Source: Chamaelirium japonicum
Lineage: Eukaryota; Streptophyta; Magnoliopsida; Liliales; Melanthiaceae
Reading direction: 5' to 3'
Assembly: GCA_947650365.1 (NCBI GenBank)
Contig: OX393550.1
Location: forward strand, 55,122,569-55,186,568
Length of the DNA: 64,000 nucleotides
The stretch's first letter is position 1, and each line of letters opens with the position of its first letter. Both the position numbers and the translations under genes were made by a program. This document shows, in pieces, positions 12,101 to 26,800 of this stretch. The notes under the pieces are model-generated. The model was not told the origin of the DNA. It searched no databases and saw only the letters and a list, made by a program, of their open reading frames with translations.

Positions 12101-14326
12101 AGAAAGAAAGAAAAAAACCACTGGTGACAACAACAACATCACTCTTCGTCCTCCTTCCCTTCAAACTGAGTAAAAAATAACAGAGAAAAGAAAAAAAATA
12201 GAAAAACCCATCATTTTCCATCCCCCTCGAGTTGATGTGACTCCCAACTCATCAAAATTCAGAGAACAACTTCCAACCTTTTGAACTCCATAAGAAGCTG
12301 AAATAGTTCAAAATGCATCCCATTCCGATACATTGCACTTCATCAAATGCTTGTTACCCCCTATTCCCCTATCCCAATCCCAACCCCAACCCCACAAAAA
12401 GATGTCCAGATTTTAGCAAAAAAAAATAAATATTATTAGCAAATCAAATGGTAGAAAAAACCAAAAAATAAATAAAGATGGAGTCTGATGCTTAATCTTC
12501 AAGGTTTTTTTAGAGAGAAAGAGGTAATGTAAGGAACAATACCCGATCGAAGGTGATGAGATCGGTTTTTGGGTTTGTGCAGATCCATAGGAGTAGAACA
12601 GTATCTGCGGCCAAGAGGACGGACGGACAAACGACAGGATAATCAAATGCCGTTATTCCATGGAATACAAATCCAAATCACCCACTTATCTTCTCACTAT
12701 AGTCATAATACAATATTTCTCCTTTCCCCGTTTCGTAGTATTATTTAAAACCCGAGGATGAATCCAAATTATAATCGGAATCCATCGAGCCCCAACCTTG
12801 GGGTAAGCCACTTGCACACATCATCCATCTCTTCTGGGACCGTGTAGTAGCCAAGCCTGCAGAATTCCAATTGCTTAGACATGCAAAAAATCTTCATTCT
12901 ATATAAAACAAAACAAAACAAAAGGTCCAGCGAGCGGTCAATGGCATACCCATTATATGTTTTGAAAGTAAGATCTTGAAATCTTGCTGGTCTTAAAACT
13001 TCAGCAGATTTCTCCCCATATTTATAAAGGACTACATCATCCCCTGCAAAAAGATTTGATGGCTAAATATATCTGCATCTAGAACATATCATGCTTTTAA
13101 AGTAAGTGAACTTAACCATGACTTATCCATGATTCACATGATTAAACACCTGCAACGGTATCTAAAAACTTTCATAAAATGTCGACCATAACTTAAAATT
13201 TCAAAGAACAAAGAAGAAAACTGCATAGAAGCTAACTATGAGATATTACAAACTGACAATTACTTCCAAGCATCTGTTTTCCAGATCAACCAAAGCAAGA
13301 TTGAAGAAAGCTGAGTATATAGTTCGCAAACCTAACCCACCTTTAGACTGCAGTCCCTAAATTCTTTTGTCTCATATTATGATCACTTGGTCATACTTCT
13401 AATACATAAAGATAATAACGGGTCGGTGATGGATGAAATCTAATCAAAACTGAATTGAAGGGGGCAAAATGTATTTTTTTAACACTCAGTTAATTGAGCA
13501 TCGCTAGAATGAGTGTTGGCAGTCATTGGTTGTTTGATCGCCGAATGAACATTCAGTTTTTTTCAGCAAATTCTAGGTGAAAAAAAACCAAGGATTTTTT
13601 TCGAGACAAACACATTACAGACAATGGCTGTTGAAAAACCCCTATGATTTTTTTTGGCAATCAAACAATAATTGACTGTTCAAAAGAAAACTCATGTTAA
13701 ACATTCAACAAATGAAGGATGGATTTTCGGAGATTTGCAACATGGTAGACAATATTTGTTAAAAAAACGCTAGAATTTTTTGGCGAGCAAATAGTCATTA
13801 CTTGGGTTCAAAAGAAAACCCAAGTAAAATATTCAATAATTATTCTCTCAGATGGGGATATTGTGGCGTTAAAGACATTCACAGATCTCAAAAAAAAAAA
13901 GAGAAAAAATTGTTTAAAGAGAACAAAGAAACACCACCCATGCTGTGTGAGAGAGAGAGTGTAAACAATTACCTGTGGATGTAGATCTCGTAGATGGGGC
14001 GGTGGCTGTAGGGGTTGTCGAAGGAGATCGAGGCCAAGGGGCCACGGAGGGATGCGGGGTTGATCGAAAAAGAGATAGGGGGATCATCTTCTCTCGATTT
14101 CGTCTACCCGAAGCCATCACCTGTAAAACCCTCATTTTCAAGAGAGAGAGAGAGAGAGAGAATGAGAGAGAGATGCTCATGTGGGGACTCACCTGAGGGC
14201 TGGGCGGTGACAGGATGCGCACAGCGAGGTCGGGCGGGATCTACGGCGCAACCAACAGGGGCGAAGCCTCGGCGGACAGATCTCAAAAAAAAAAAAAATG
14301 TTTAAAGAGAATAAAGAAACACCACC

Positions 14327-14379
<53 letters not shown>

Positions 14380-14902
14380 GTAAACAATTACATGTGGATG
14401 TAGATCTCGTAGATGGGGCGGTGGCCGTAGGGGTTGTCGAAGGAGATCGAGGCCAAGGGGCCACAGAGGGATGCCGGGTTGATCGAAAAAGAGATAGTGG
14501 GGATATCTTCTCTCGATTTCGTCTACCCGAAGCCATACCTGTAAAACCCTCATCCTCAAGAGAGAGAGAGAGAGATGCTCATGTGGGGACTCACTTGAGG
14601 GCTGGGCAGTGACAGGATGTGCACGGTAAGGTCGGGCGGGATCTGCGGCGCAACCAACAGGGGCGAAGCCTCGGCGAATAGATCTTAAAAAAAAAGAGAA
14701 AAAATTGTTTAAAGAGAATAAAGAAACACCACCCATACTGAGAGAGAGAGAGAGAGGGTAAACAATTACTTGTGGATCTAGATCTCGCAGATGGGCCGGT
14801 AGCAGGGGCCACGGAGGGATGCAGGATTGATCGAAAAAGAGATAGGGGAGATCATCTTCTCTCGATTTCGTCTACTCGAAGCCATCACTTGTAAAACCCT
14901 TA

Positions 14903-14972
<70 letters not shown>

Positions 14973-15679
14973 TCATGTGGGGACTTACTTGAGGGCTGGG
15001 CGGTGACAGGATGTCCCGACCCTCGATCAACAAAGAGAGATGCTCATGTGGGGACTCACCTGAGGGCTGGGCTGAGGCTTCATCGCGAGGGAGAGCCGCA
15101 GCCTTCGCCTGTATCTGCGTCATCTTCGGCCCATTTTGTGCTGGATCTCCCTCGGGTCATCGTGTTGGGGGGCCGGAGGAGTCGGTCAATCCTCCTACGA
15201 CCGCAGCAGTATGGAGGAGTCGGCCAGTCCTCCTCCCTTCTTCATCTCAGGTGGCTGCAAGAAGAGGAGGCGGAAGGCCCTCGCCTTTTTATTCTCAGGC
15301 GGCAGCAAGGAGGAGGAATCTTGGGGTCGACCGATGGCGCCTAAGGGCGGCATTGAAGCGAAGTAGCAGAGGAGAATGGGAGATCGGAGGCCGCCAAAAG
15401 GACAAGAGGAGGGAGAGAGAGAGATGGGTCTGCAGAGAGAGAGACAGGTGGTGCTGCTCTGGATGGGGTTTAAGAGAAACGAAATGGAGGCGGGGGCTCA
15501 AGGTTTGGTGACGGGTTTCTTTCCCTATAAGCTTCTCTCTTTTTTTTAATTCATTAACAGGATGATGTGGCATTTAATCACACCATCCATTACCTTCATG
15601 TCCGGTCTGAGTGCGATTCATCAGTTGGGGCTGAGTGAAACACTGGTGAAACGGACGGTTGTGAAGTAGGGCATGCGAT

Positions 15680-15730
<51 letters not shown>

Positions 15731-16378
15731 GATTGACCACTTAAATTCAAATTTGAAAAGAAGTTGAGTAGGATTTAAGAGGGAGATTTAAGAGGCAGAG
15801 TGGCATTTAAGAGGGACGGTGAGTGGGATTCGTTGGTCGAGGCTAAAAAATGGACGACTGTGATCGAGTCTTCCTGTTTATCCCCCTTCTCTGCATAAAT
15901 CTCAGCCGCTGCTTTGTCTCAGTTCATTTGTCCCCCCCACAACTGTTGTCCACTTGTCCCTTATTACACACACACACACACACACATAAAGGGTCAGGAT
16001 CTAGGGACACACTACTTTGCCACAGAGTTTGACACATCCCCAAAACCCTATGTAGAGATTTCAGAATTTGTTGATTTTTTGTTAGGGTAATAACCTTGCC
16101 TTAGATAGCACATCTATAAAAAAATCAACACATTCTAAAACCTATAGACTAATCAAATGTTCTCTTTAATTTAAAGGTTAAAATGAACGGTTGATAATGC
16201 TTTTTAGATTTGATGCACCTAAAGAGTTTAGAATGTGCTTTTTTTTTTTTTTTATGGATGTGCTATATAAGAGAATATGATCATCCTTACAAAAAATCAA
16301 TAAATTTTGAAACCTCTATCTAATGATTTGGATGATGTGTGTCTAACTCTGTGGCAAAGTAGTGTCTCTGGATCCCTC

Positions 16379-16416
<38 letters not shown>

Positions 16417-19400
16417 ATATAATAAGCTACAGTTTTGTGGGGGGTACAAAGAACGGTCGTGATCTGTCTTTGAGGGGGAGATAGAAAAGAGGGGCTAAGA
16501 TAAGCTGATGTAAGGGTGAGTGCGATTCATCTGGGTAGGGGAGAACGGTTGAGATTGCATGGAATTAAGATGGAGGGTTGAAATTGGTAAATGAAAAAAT
16601 AAATAAGGGAAGGACTCGATTGTAAAGAAAAAAGAAGTTAGAACTGTTTGGAGGTCTTTTATGTAAAAAATATAGCTGCCATCTATATACGTGGTCCCCT
16701 TCCCCATAATTGCTTTCCGATTCAGTTTTAATTGCATTTATAGTTACATTACAAAAAAAAAACCGAAAAGATGATCACAGCCGTCAGTTTTTGTCCGCGT
16801 GATTAAGTTGCCCCCGATCCGACTGCCCATTCCTCTCTCCTCTCTCTCTCTCTGTTTCTCTTGATCACCCCTTGCGCCGCTCTCTTATCCTCTGTCACGC
16901 CTCTCTCTCTCTCTCTCTCTCTCTGTTGTGATAGCTTGGGCCGAAAGAAAAAGAAACCAAAGAAAGAAGTTCGGAGGGATAGGGATGTGCGATCCGGTCA
17001 GATGAGTTTACACGAACGGCTATAGAGAGAGAAATGGAAGCTGATCGGGTATATGGATGGTTAGGATCCGATTTAGAAAGAGATGAAAGATATGGAAAGA
17101 GAGAGATTATCGGACTAGAGATAGAAAGTAGGAAACGAGAGATCTAGAGAGAGAGAATCTCGAGTAGGAGAAAGAAGATCGGATGAGAGGTGAGACGTTC
17201 GGTTGAGAGAGAGGAGCTCTGATGGGATCCGGTTTTAGAGAGAGAAAGGAGAGAGAAGCGGAAGAGAAGAGGTGAGTCCCGGGCGGCTGTGATCGCATGG
17301 GTTTGGGTTGCTAAGTGGGGCGGTTAGAGAGAGAAAAACAAGGAGAAGAGAGAGAAGATAGGGCTCTGATCGGGTAAGGAAGAGAGAGGCTGGGCACTAG
17401 GTTTGGACGGTTTTGATGGGTTGGGCGGTTGGGATTCAAGGTCGCATGCATGGGTATCACAGCTTGGGTTTGTGGCACGGGACGGCTGTGATCATGTGGG
17501 AGTGAGAGAGTGTGCTGGGTGTATCACAGCTTGGGTGTATCGGTAAACATGCATGCATTGTTATTGCATGGAAGGGATTGGCGATCGGACGGCTGCAATC
17601 GCTTTGGGTTTGTGGCTTCAGGTGATGGCTGCATGCATGAGGTTGTAAGGGATGCTAGAGACGGCTGCATGCGATCGGACGGTTGTGATGAATGAAAATA
17701 AAAGGGTAATAGAGATGAGCGGCTGCATGGGTTTTAAAGGGAGAGATGCATGGATGGGATCATGGATCGGACGGCTGTGATCAATGGGGGAGGAGGTGTG
17801 AAGTGGGTTTCCATGCATGGCTATAAGGGATGGTTTGGTGCACACAGGTTGGGTTGATGTGAGGGAAAAGAATGGCTGCGATGAGGTCTGTATGGGAGTG
17901 CTGGACGTCAGGGAACTAGGGGGTTTGGGGGCACGTGGGAAACTTGGTTACCATCATCCGAATCAACTCCATCATTGCTCATTTGCATTCGTGTAGTCAT
18001 CTTCTGGTTCGAGCCAAGCGCTGCATCGACTTAATGAAATCTTCTCTCAACTGAATCATCACAATCATCTGTCTCTTGGATGTTCTTTAGAGATAGTCTT
18101 TGAACGAGCTGTACAGTCTCCATCAAATCGCCGCGAGAATATCCACGGCTTGGTCATGAAATCCTTGAGCTGACTGCATCGAAAACCGGATCGATTCCCT
18201 GAAAGACACATGAAATGACGCTTATCAGGTTTAAACACGATTATCAATAAAAGGATAATTTGGACTTTCGGGCTCTATATTTTTCATGCATGCAATGTAT
18301 GAGAGCGAAGCAATATACCGTTAGGTTCGTATAAAAGTCAATTATGTAGTAATGCAAAGAGAATCATGCAGTTTACGTGTATTATGAAAGTTTTACGTAA
18401 CAAACTGATGATATATGCTTGAGAATAATCGGATAATTTGTATAAAGTGGTCGCTCAACACTCTCCTGTAGCTATCCTGTAGCTATGCAACCCTCACTCT
18501 CTCCTCAAGTCGTCAGCAGCACCACCGAAGGGGAGCGGTGAGCGGATCCCCCTCCTGTAATCTGCACCTCCAGATCCGGCCCTCGCGCAACCCTCCATCC
18601 CGGCGACCTCCAGATCCAGCTCAGGTTCGGGATCGACGGCACCGGCGGGCGCGGAGCGGGGCTCGGGTGCGGGCTCGACGGTAGCGGCGGCAACGGCGGG
18701 CGCGGAGCGGAGCGGAGGGGCGGCCGGGCTTGATGGCTGCGGCGGCGACCGGGTGGGGCGCAGGCGGGGCGCAGGCCCCCTCTCTCTCTTAACTCTCTCT
18801 GCTCTCTTTCTCTCTCTCTCTCGAACTCTCTGTTCTCTCTTTCTCTTTGTTCTCTTTCTTCTCTCACCCACTCTTTCACTCTCTCTCTCTCTCTTTCTTT
18901 TTGCTTTTCTCTCTCTCACCTCTCTGTCTTTTTTTTTTTTGTTGCAGCCCGGGGGGGGGGGGGAGAAGTCGTCGGGTTGGGGGTCGGTTGCCGGAGACGG
19001 AGACGAGGGGAGGTCGGGAGATCGGGCGGATAGAGGAGGGAGGAGCGTGCTGCTCCCACAGTCAGACTGCTTCCTTCCCCTCTCCGACGATGGGTTCCAC
19101 CAAATCTACAGCATCTCCGGTCGACCCTTAGCCCCTTCCGACCTTCAGCATCTTCGGCCCTCTCCTTCTCTCGGGCTGAAGATTTTTTATTACCCCACAA
19201 GCTGGAAGCAGGGCTGTTAATCGGCTCGGGCCAGTGCAAGGCTCACAAATGTGGGTTTCTGCCGATGATTTTTTCAACCCCTCGAAATATATTGTGTTGC
19301 CCTTGAAATTTTTTGCGTGCTCTCGGGCACATGGTTTTCGCTATCTAATGTGGGCACCCTTGCCAAATGTGGGTACCACCGAACAAATTTTGATGCCCCC

Positions 19401-20859
19401 GTCGAATGTGGAAACTATGTATAGGTTGGGGGGCTCAATTAAGTTGTGAATTAGATTTGCCAAATGTGGGCGTTGCCGACGAATTAGGTTGTTTTCCTCA
19501 TGTGTGGGCTCCCCATCCGAATGTGGGTGTCCCCATTGATTATGGGCATCGCCGAACCAATTTTTCGCCTTGCTCGAGTGCCTACAAACACGAGAATCAT
19601 CATCGCTTATGAAATATTGTCACTACCCTCAAACTATTACCATTGCTCACGAAATATTGTTATCACCCTCGAAATATTATATCGCTCTTAAAATATTTTG
19701 TTGTCATTTTTAAAATATTATCACTTTCCTCGAAATATTGTCCTCGCTCTCGAAATCTTTTTCGTGCCGACAGGCACGGGCATTACTAGTTATATAACAA
19801 GGGACGGCGATTTTGTGCTGACTAGGACAATATAAAACCAAATGCTGACTAGACAAAAATAAAAAAGAGAGAGAGAGAGAGCATCTATAATGATTGGACC
19901 TTTAATATCCGGCCCTTTAAAAAAGGATATATAAATCACCATTAGTTCTTGGTAGAGAGAGTGAAATCTGCACGGCTAGCCGATTAATTCATGATGTTGC
20001 ACCTAATCAATACCGTCCCTTTGTTGGATCACTGTTCGGGACTGGGTGCAATATAAAGTTGTGATCAATGCCACATCAGGAAGGAAACTAGGATGGCTGA
20101 ACAACATTTTCCTTTTGGAAAATGCAAGTTGAACATATTCAGGGACATAGTCTTGAACATACTCCAGTGGTGGGGAGCTTTGGCCAGGGCCCGGTGTGAA
20201 TAATGATGCACTCAGCTTTGGTCGATGCCCCCACACCAATCAATATGTCCGAGAGTATGTCCATGAGCATGTTCAAATTGCAGTGCTTTTCCTTTTTGAA
20301 ACCCGTCCCGACTCCCGAGAGAGAGAGAGAGAGGAAATTTTGGATCGAAAACGACAAACCTGACACGAAATTGACAAGGTTCGGGTCTGGGTTAAATTGG
20401 TTCGGGTCATAAACGGATTGACCGGACGAATCCGTTTAGTAAACGGGTCGGGTCCGGGTTTTATCTCCAACCCGTTTAAGACCCATTTAAAAATCAATGG
20501 GTCTGGTCTACCTAGCATCCGATCACAGTGTGCGATGGGTTCAACGGACAGCTGTGATCAGGACACCCATGATGGCGAGTTGCAACGAAATATAAAATTA
20601 ATAAAAAATAAAGAATAAATATTTAAACGGGTCATAGCGGGTCTATCCGTTAATAAATGGATCGGGTACGGGGTTAGGGTCTAGACATGATTAGTTAAAT
20701 GGGTCGGGTCCGAGTTTAGGGGTTTTGGACACAACATGAACACGACACAACCTGACCCATTGCCAGCCCTACTCTCTCCTCCCCCGATCTCTTTCTCTCT
20801 CTCTCTCTCTCTCTCTTCCCCCGATCTCTCTTTCTGTCTCTCTCTCTCTCTCTTACCCT

Positions 20860-20896
<37 letters not shown>

Positions 20897-23800
20897 CGTT
20901 GGGGCGAGGCCAGTGTTGCCGCCGAAAGTGTAAAGTGTTTTGTTGCCGAAGGCGGTCAGGTGTGCTACCGTCGAATACTACGGTATGAGTGGGGTTGGTG
21001 ATGCTCGAGGGATGTCTTACCGCCAAAGGTGGCCCGTTGCATTGCCAAAAGGTGAGTTGCCGCCGAAGGCGGCCAGCTGCATTGCCAATAGTTGTGTTGT
21101 CGTCAAAGGCAACCCGCTACAGTGCCAACAGGCACTGGCATGCACTAGTTTATGAATAACTTACTCACATATTCTGTCATTTAATTATATCCCCCAACTG
21201 TCACCTTTTTGCCCTCGAGTTAAGTTAATAAAACTTGAAAAATGAGGGGCAATTCTTATGTCTGCGGGTTGGTGGCCTGATCGGAGCTGCCGGTTAGTGG
21301 CCTGGCCGGGACTGCCGGCAGTGGCCTGGCCGGGATTGCTGGTGGCTGGGTCATGGGCAGGCAAGCCGCGGGTGGCTCACCGGTCGGCTCGTCGATGTCA
21401 TCGGTGGTACAGTTGTGGTTCTTTCTGAGAACGCCGAGAGCGAGTGAAGGGCCAGTGGTTGCTCCTCGAGGCCGTAGAGGTGTTGATGGTTGTCGGAAAA
21501 GACGAGCCTCGAATGATGTCGCGGATCGTCCGACTGAAACGGAATCCATCGAAGCCTGCTCTGATACCAAACTGATGCGGGACAAAAATTGGGCAGCCTT
21601 CATCGATGATTCACGATCTCCGAATTAAGGTTTTGAGAGAGAATAAGGGGGGAGAGAAGAGGAGGGGGAAGATCGAGAGTCCATCGGATTCGGAGAATCC
21701 ACTCATGATGGATTTTTTCATCAATCATAAGTATTTTTATTCATCAAATGGGGGCCTATAAGTAGGCTTACATTACTTGGTCTTCAAGAAACCATAAAAT
21801 AACTACAAAAATTAAAATGATATTACTTTTCATAACTAAAAGATCTAAATCTATCCTAAATTTTAACTAAATGACATCTTTAAAATTACCACATTTAATA
21901 ATCCAAAAATAATATATTTCTAGATTAAAATAATAATTTCAGAATAAAATTATTATTTTATTCAAATTTAATATTTTATTTCAAAAAATACTATTTTAGA
22001 AATTATTAAATCCGAATTTTATTTTAATTAGGCCTTGAGTGTGTGTGGACCCGTGGAAGTCGTGCATGTCGGGCCATGTCCCCATCATTATGTCCGATAG
22101 GAGGTCGAGGGGGCGTCGAGGGGGACCTGGGAGGGTGCAGCGGTGGTCGAGGTCGGCGGGGTTGGCTTAGGCGACAGCCGAGCGCTAGTCGAGGCTCGGC
22201 GAGCGAGTGCAGGGGTGCCGGGCTCGGGGATGGCACAACGGTGGTCGATCGGGGCTTTGACAGCATCGGTAGGTGGCGGGGACGAGTCGGGAAGGTGCAT
22301 GCTAATTAGGCTGGGCCGGGTTGTGTCGGGGGAGACCTAGAGGTCCGGCAGGAGGCCGATCAGAAGTTCGGCTTGGGTCCTTGTGTTGGCGGATGTCTTG
22401 CCGGCGCAGTCACGTCCAATCGATCAGGCTTTCAACCGATCGATCGGATTTGACATAGCTTCTGTTCTGCAGGCGCGATCGTGTCCGATCGATTGGGCTT
22501 TCAGTCGATCGATCAATCACGACAATTCTTCTGTCTGAGGGTTGGTGGCCTGGCAGGGACTGTCGGTGGCTGGGTCGCGGGCAGGCAGGCCGCGGGTGGC
22601 TTAGTGGTCGGCTCATCGATGCTGTCGGTGGTACGGTTGTGGTTATTGCCGAGAATGCCGAGAGCGAGTGAAGGGCCGGTGGTTGCTCCTCGAGGTTGTA
22701 GAGGTGTTGATGGTTGTCGGAGAAGATGAGCCTCAAATGACGTCGTGGATTGTCCGATGAAAACGGAATCCGTCGAAGCCCTCTCTGATACCAAACTGAT
22801 GCGGGACAAAATTGGGCAGTCATCGATGATTCGCGATCTCTGAATTAAGGTTTCGAGAGAGAATAAGGGGGGAGAGAAGAGAGGAGGGGGAAGATCCGGA
22901 GTCCATCGGATTCGGGGAATCCACCCCTGATGGATTCCAATCCAGGAAACCCTAACGAAGCTCGCAGGCTGTCCATTTTTTCCATCAATCATAAGCATTT
23001 TCATTCATCAAATGGGGGCCTATAAGTAGTCTTATATTACTTAGTCTCCAAGAAACCATGAAATAACTACCAAAAATAAAAAGATAATACTTTTCGTAAT
23101 TAAAAGATCTAAATCTATCATAAATCTTAACTAAATGACATCTTTAAAATTACCATATTTAATAATTAAAAAATAATGTATTTTCGGATTAAAATAATAA
23201 TATTGGAATAAAATGATTATTTTATTCCGAATTTAATATTTTATTCCGAAAATACTAATTTAGGAATTATTAAATCTGAATTTTATTTTATTTAAGCCTT
23301 GAGCGCGTGTCGAGCCGTGGAATTCGTGCATGTCGGGCCATGTTCCCATCAATCATCTTATCCTAGATAACACATCCACCAAAAATCATCCTTACCAAAT
23401 TCTAAAACTTCTAGAGTACCATTATTTATTAGTTGTTCACTTATTCTTAATCTTTTTTTTTTGGGGGATAATGTTTGCTTTGTTCACTGAATCCTTCCAT
23501 AATATTAGGGAACGATTAGTAATTGTCAATAAATTTTTGTCACTTACTTGATTATGCTATTAGCTGTACTAGTAAAACAGTTTTGTATTTTATATTTTTC
23601 AAGGCATTTCTTTTCTATTTTTATGTCATGATTTTTCCTAGAATTGTAGTGATGATCCAAGGTGATTACATGCGTTATGCTTGTATCTATGTGCATACAG
23701 ATACTTTTGTCCACCCTAATCTTTATCATTCGCAGCAAATAACTTAAATAAAATAACTGTCCTGTAGCTGGAAAACTCATCGGGGGAATCCTGTGATATG

Positions 23801-26800
23801 ACCAAGATTCTTTTTATAACTAAATTTCTAGAAAATTGTTTGTTTAAAAAGGTTCCAATATTCCAATTGTTTTCCATACAATTCCCTTGAAGTGACCTTA
23901 AATTTTATAAGATTTATCGTTGTACACATATACATTTTAACTCATTATGTCTTTCTCAGGCGCCGTGTTGTCCAGATCTTTGCACGTGGTGCTCGTATTC
24001 TTGATGGTACTTACATGACTCAAGAGTTGATCTTTGGTGGGCATAGTTCTGAACCAGGTTCCAATGCAGAGTCTTCAACAGTGTCTTCTGTTTCTATAGC
24101 TGATCCATACGTGTTGGTTAAAATGACTAACGGAAGTATTCAACTACTTGTTGGAGGTAACATTTAATTTTTGTTTGTACATGTAATTCTTAAAATTTTC
24201 AATATGCAATTTTTTGATGTGTAATTGTTAGAATGTCATTCTAATCTCGTTTCTAACGTAGATAGAAAGTTTTGGCCACTTATGTTCTTACATACGATCG
24301 TATCCCTTACTCACCCTAGTGACAATTATTCTTTTGTATGAAATTCCAATTTTGTTTCTCTCTAGTGGCCTTTGTGCAGTGCCATTCTTTTTTTTTGCTG
24401 AAAGAGCTGTTTTAAAAAGCTGTTTAGGTGCTCACCTAGGCGTCGGCCAATGCATTTTGGGCCTTGGACCGCTTCGCATTAGTTGAGACCCACTTTCCTC
24501 GATGTCCATAAGAGAGTCCGTCGATGTTATCGTCGAAATTAGTAAGTTTCATTTCCTTCATCGTCTCCTTCTTCATTTTCTTTATTTTAATCTTCTCTTT
24601 TTTTTCTTTTTTAACTAGTACACTAGTGTGTGGTGGCTTCCTTGACCCATTGAGACCACCTAAAATAATGATGATGGTGGTACGCTTGACCCATTGTGAA
24701 CTCTTGGAAGAACTATGACATTGTAAACATTATAGTTATGCAAATTCCGAGTAAAATGTTTTTACAAATTTTGGGCGCCTCAATTTCTGGGCACCTGCAT
24801 AGGCATCCGCCTTCGCCTTACTATCTTGGAACTCCCCTACCCCCTTAGGTCTGCCTAACGTTTTTTAAAACATTGGCTGAAAGGGGTCATAATTATCCTT
24901 ATTTATAGATGAAAAAGTAAACAACTATCCACTATGGTCCCACCTCAACACGAGTGCTGAACCAACTTTCAATCCTGTCTTCTTGTGTTCCATCATGGTT
25001 TGAAATTCGGTCGAACTAACGAAAGTTTGCTGAAATATTTCGGTTTTGGCCGTGGGCGAAACAAAAGGGGTTTTGAAACCTTAACCTCTTTTGATTTTGG
25101 TGAAGTTTTGGAATTTTAAGGGCATTTTTGTTATTTTATCGAGATTTTGACCGAAACAATGGGTGACCACTGAAACCATGTGATGTTCACCCTTGTACAT
25201 TTACACACTTAGTCGAAATTTCGTCATTTCGTGGGTGATTTCGACAGAAACCAGCCCAAATATTCGCCAAGCCAGTGGGCTGGTTTTGGTGGGGCTGAGG
25301 CATTTAAATTTTGGCTATTTTCGAGCGAGGCATCCCCATTTTACTCAGACTACGCCCAAAACCTCCAATTTTTGCCAGATTTTGCCGAAATCTAGTTGAA
25401 TTTTCAGTTTACTGCAGTGTAGGCGTTTTGACCTATTTAGGTGATGTGGTGCCTAGGCGACAAGTAATTATTATGTGTTTTCTTCAAACAATTCATGTGA
25501 ATATGTGAGCACAACTATAAAAGTTTTAAATTTAAAATAAAAAAAAAATTAAACAAAAAACTTTTTTCTACCATTTAAGAATTTCGCCGAAATTTCGGTT
25601 TTGGCCTGGACCAAAACCGAACACGAAACCAAAGTTTAAAACCACAGTTCCATCTTCCTCTATCTGTTCCATATTTGTTACTTAAAAGTGACTGATGGAA
25701 GTATTGTGCTACTTGTTGAAGTGGTTGTCAAATGTGGAGTAAGACTGCTTAGTGTATCCATTAGGGCAGTAACAAATGTCAACAAGTCAGATTATCAAAT
25801 CTCAAACGGGTTAAGGACGACCAATTTTTGTTAATGTTAGAACATCCTTAAAATTTGCATACCTTTTGCAGATACTGTTTCAGCTTTGAAGGTTTTATGT
25901 TCTCTCGGCTTATATTGTTCTAGACTTCAAGTATCTATCATGTTCTTCAGTCTGAAATTATAAACAAAATTAATAGAAATTAAATATATTATATTTAGCT
26001 GTTTAGTATTGATGCACCACTAGGGCATTTTCTAGATGTTAGAATAGTCTTTTATTCAAATACGATGTCTTCTTGTTAGTACGAGACTAAAATCTTTTCA
26101 ATCATGTCTTAGGTGTTGAGTCTCATTAGGACTTTGATAACGTGTAAGATGTAAGATGTTTTTTTTAGGGAACTAACTTTCAAGATGTGAATGATACAAC
26201 ATAGATCGTTTGTTTCTTGCAAATAAATAACAGTCGTTTCACATGGTTCTGAATTAAGATTTGGTCAATATGTTATACCAGGGTCTACAAATGTAGTCCT
26301 ATAGACAAAAAAATCTAGTCCTATCAAGGGCTATCATTTGGGAAGATAGAACTTCCACAAGGTTAGGTAGGGACCTCTTTATTAATATGGATCTTCAATT
26401 GCATACGAAGGGTTTCAATGGACTAATATAGGCCCCCAAGATTTTATCACAAAAAGTCACAGGTTCATATAATAAAGGGTTCCTACTAAAACCAGCAATT
26501 TATGAAGATTTAATATTGTTTCTTGGCTTGATAATATGCTAGGAAGGTTGAAACAATTATTCAAGAATGGATATTACCTCAGTCACAAGTTAAGAGTTGA
26601 AACGAGAGAACCTGGGTTCGCAAATTTACCCCAAACATCTTGGAGGGATCGCAGAGGCAAACAACTAAGCAAACTACGCGCCTGAGAGGATGTCAAAGTC
26701 AACGATGTGCAAAACGATGGACCAACAGTCGTTGGGGAAGTTGGTAGAAGGCCGACTGCTAGGCAGGGTCTGGTGGCTGGTTGGGTGGGCTGACTGCATC

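Larger units (their letters stand above)
9635..15690 (-). mobile_element. Helitron on the minus strand, right border uncertain
   Basis: On the minus strand the sequence ends with a small hairpin (CGTGC...GCACG), then GGGATTATTACTAG and a T, the layout of a Helitron 3' end (hairpin, about 10 nt, CTRR, insertion at AT). Next to it are degenerate repeats of CCTCGAAATATTGCC type, also found beside the 3' end of the Helitron at 19789, so both belong to one family. The body holds a captured thioesterase fragment, a solo LTR and a tripled repeat. The 5' TC end was not found; 15690, at a (TA)n tract, is a guess. Confidence 0.6.

Noticed and set aside
18494-18919. 141-codon Arg/Glu-rich minus-strand frame
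   Set aside because: Half of it is (CT)n read as Arg-Glu; the rest is GC-rich low complexity inside a Helitron.
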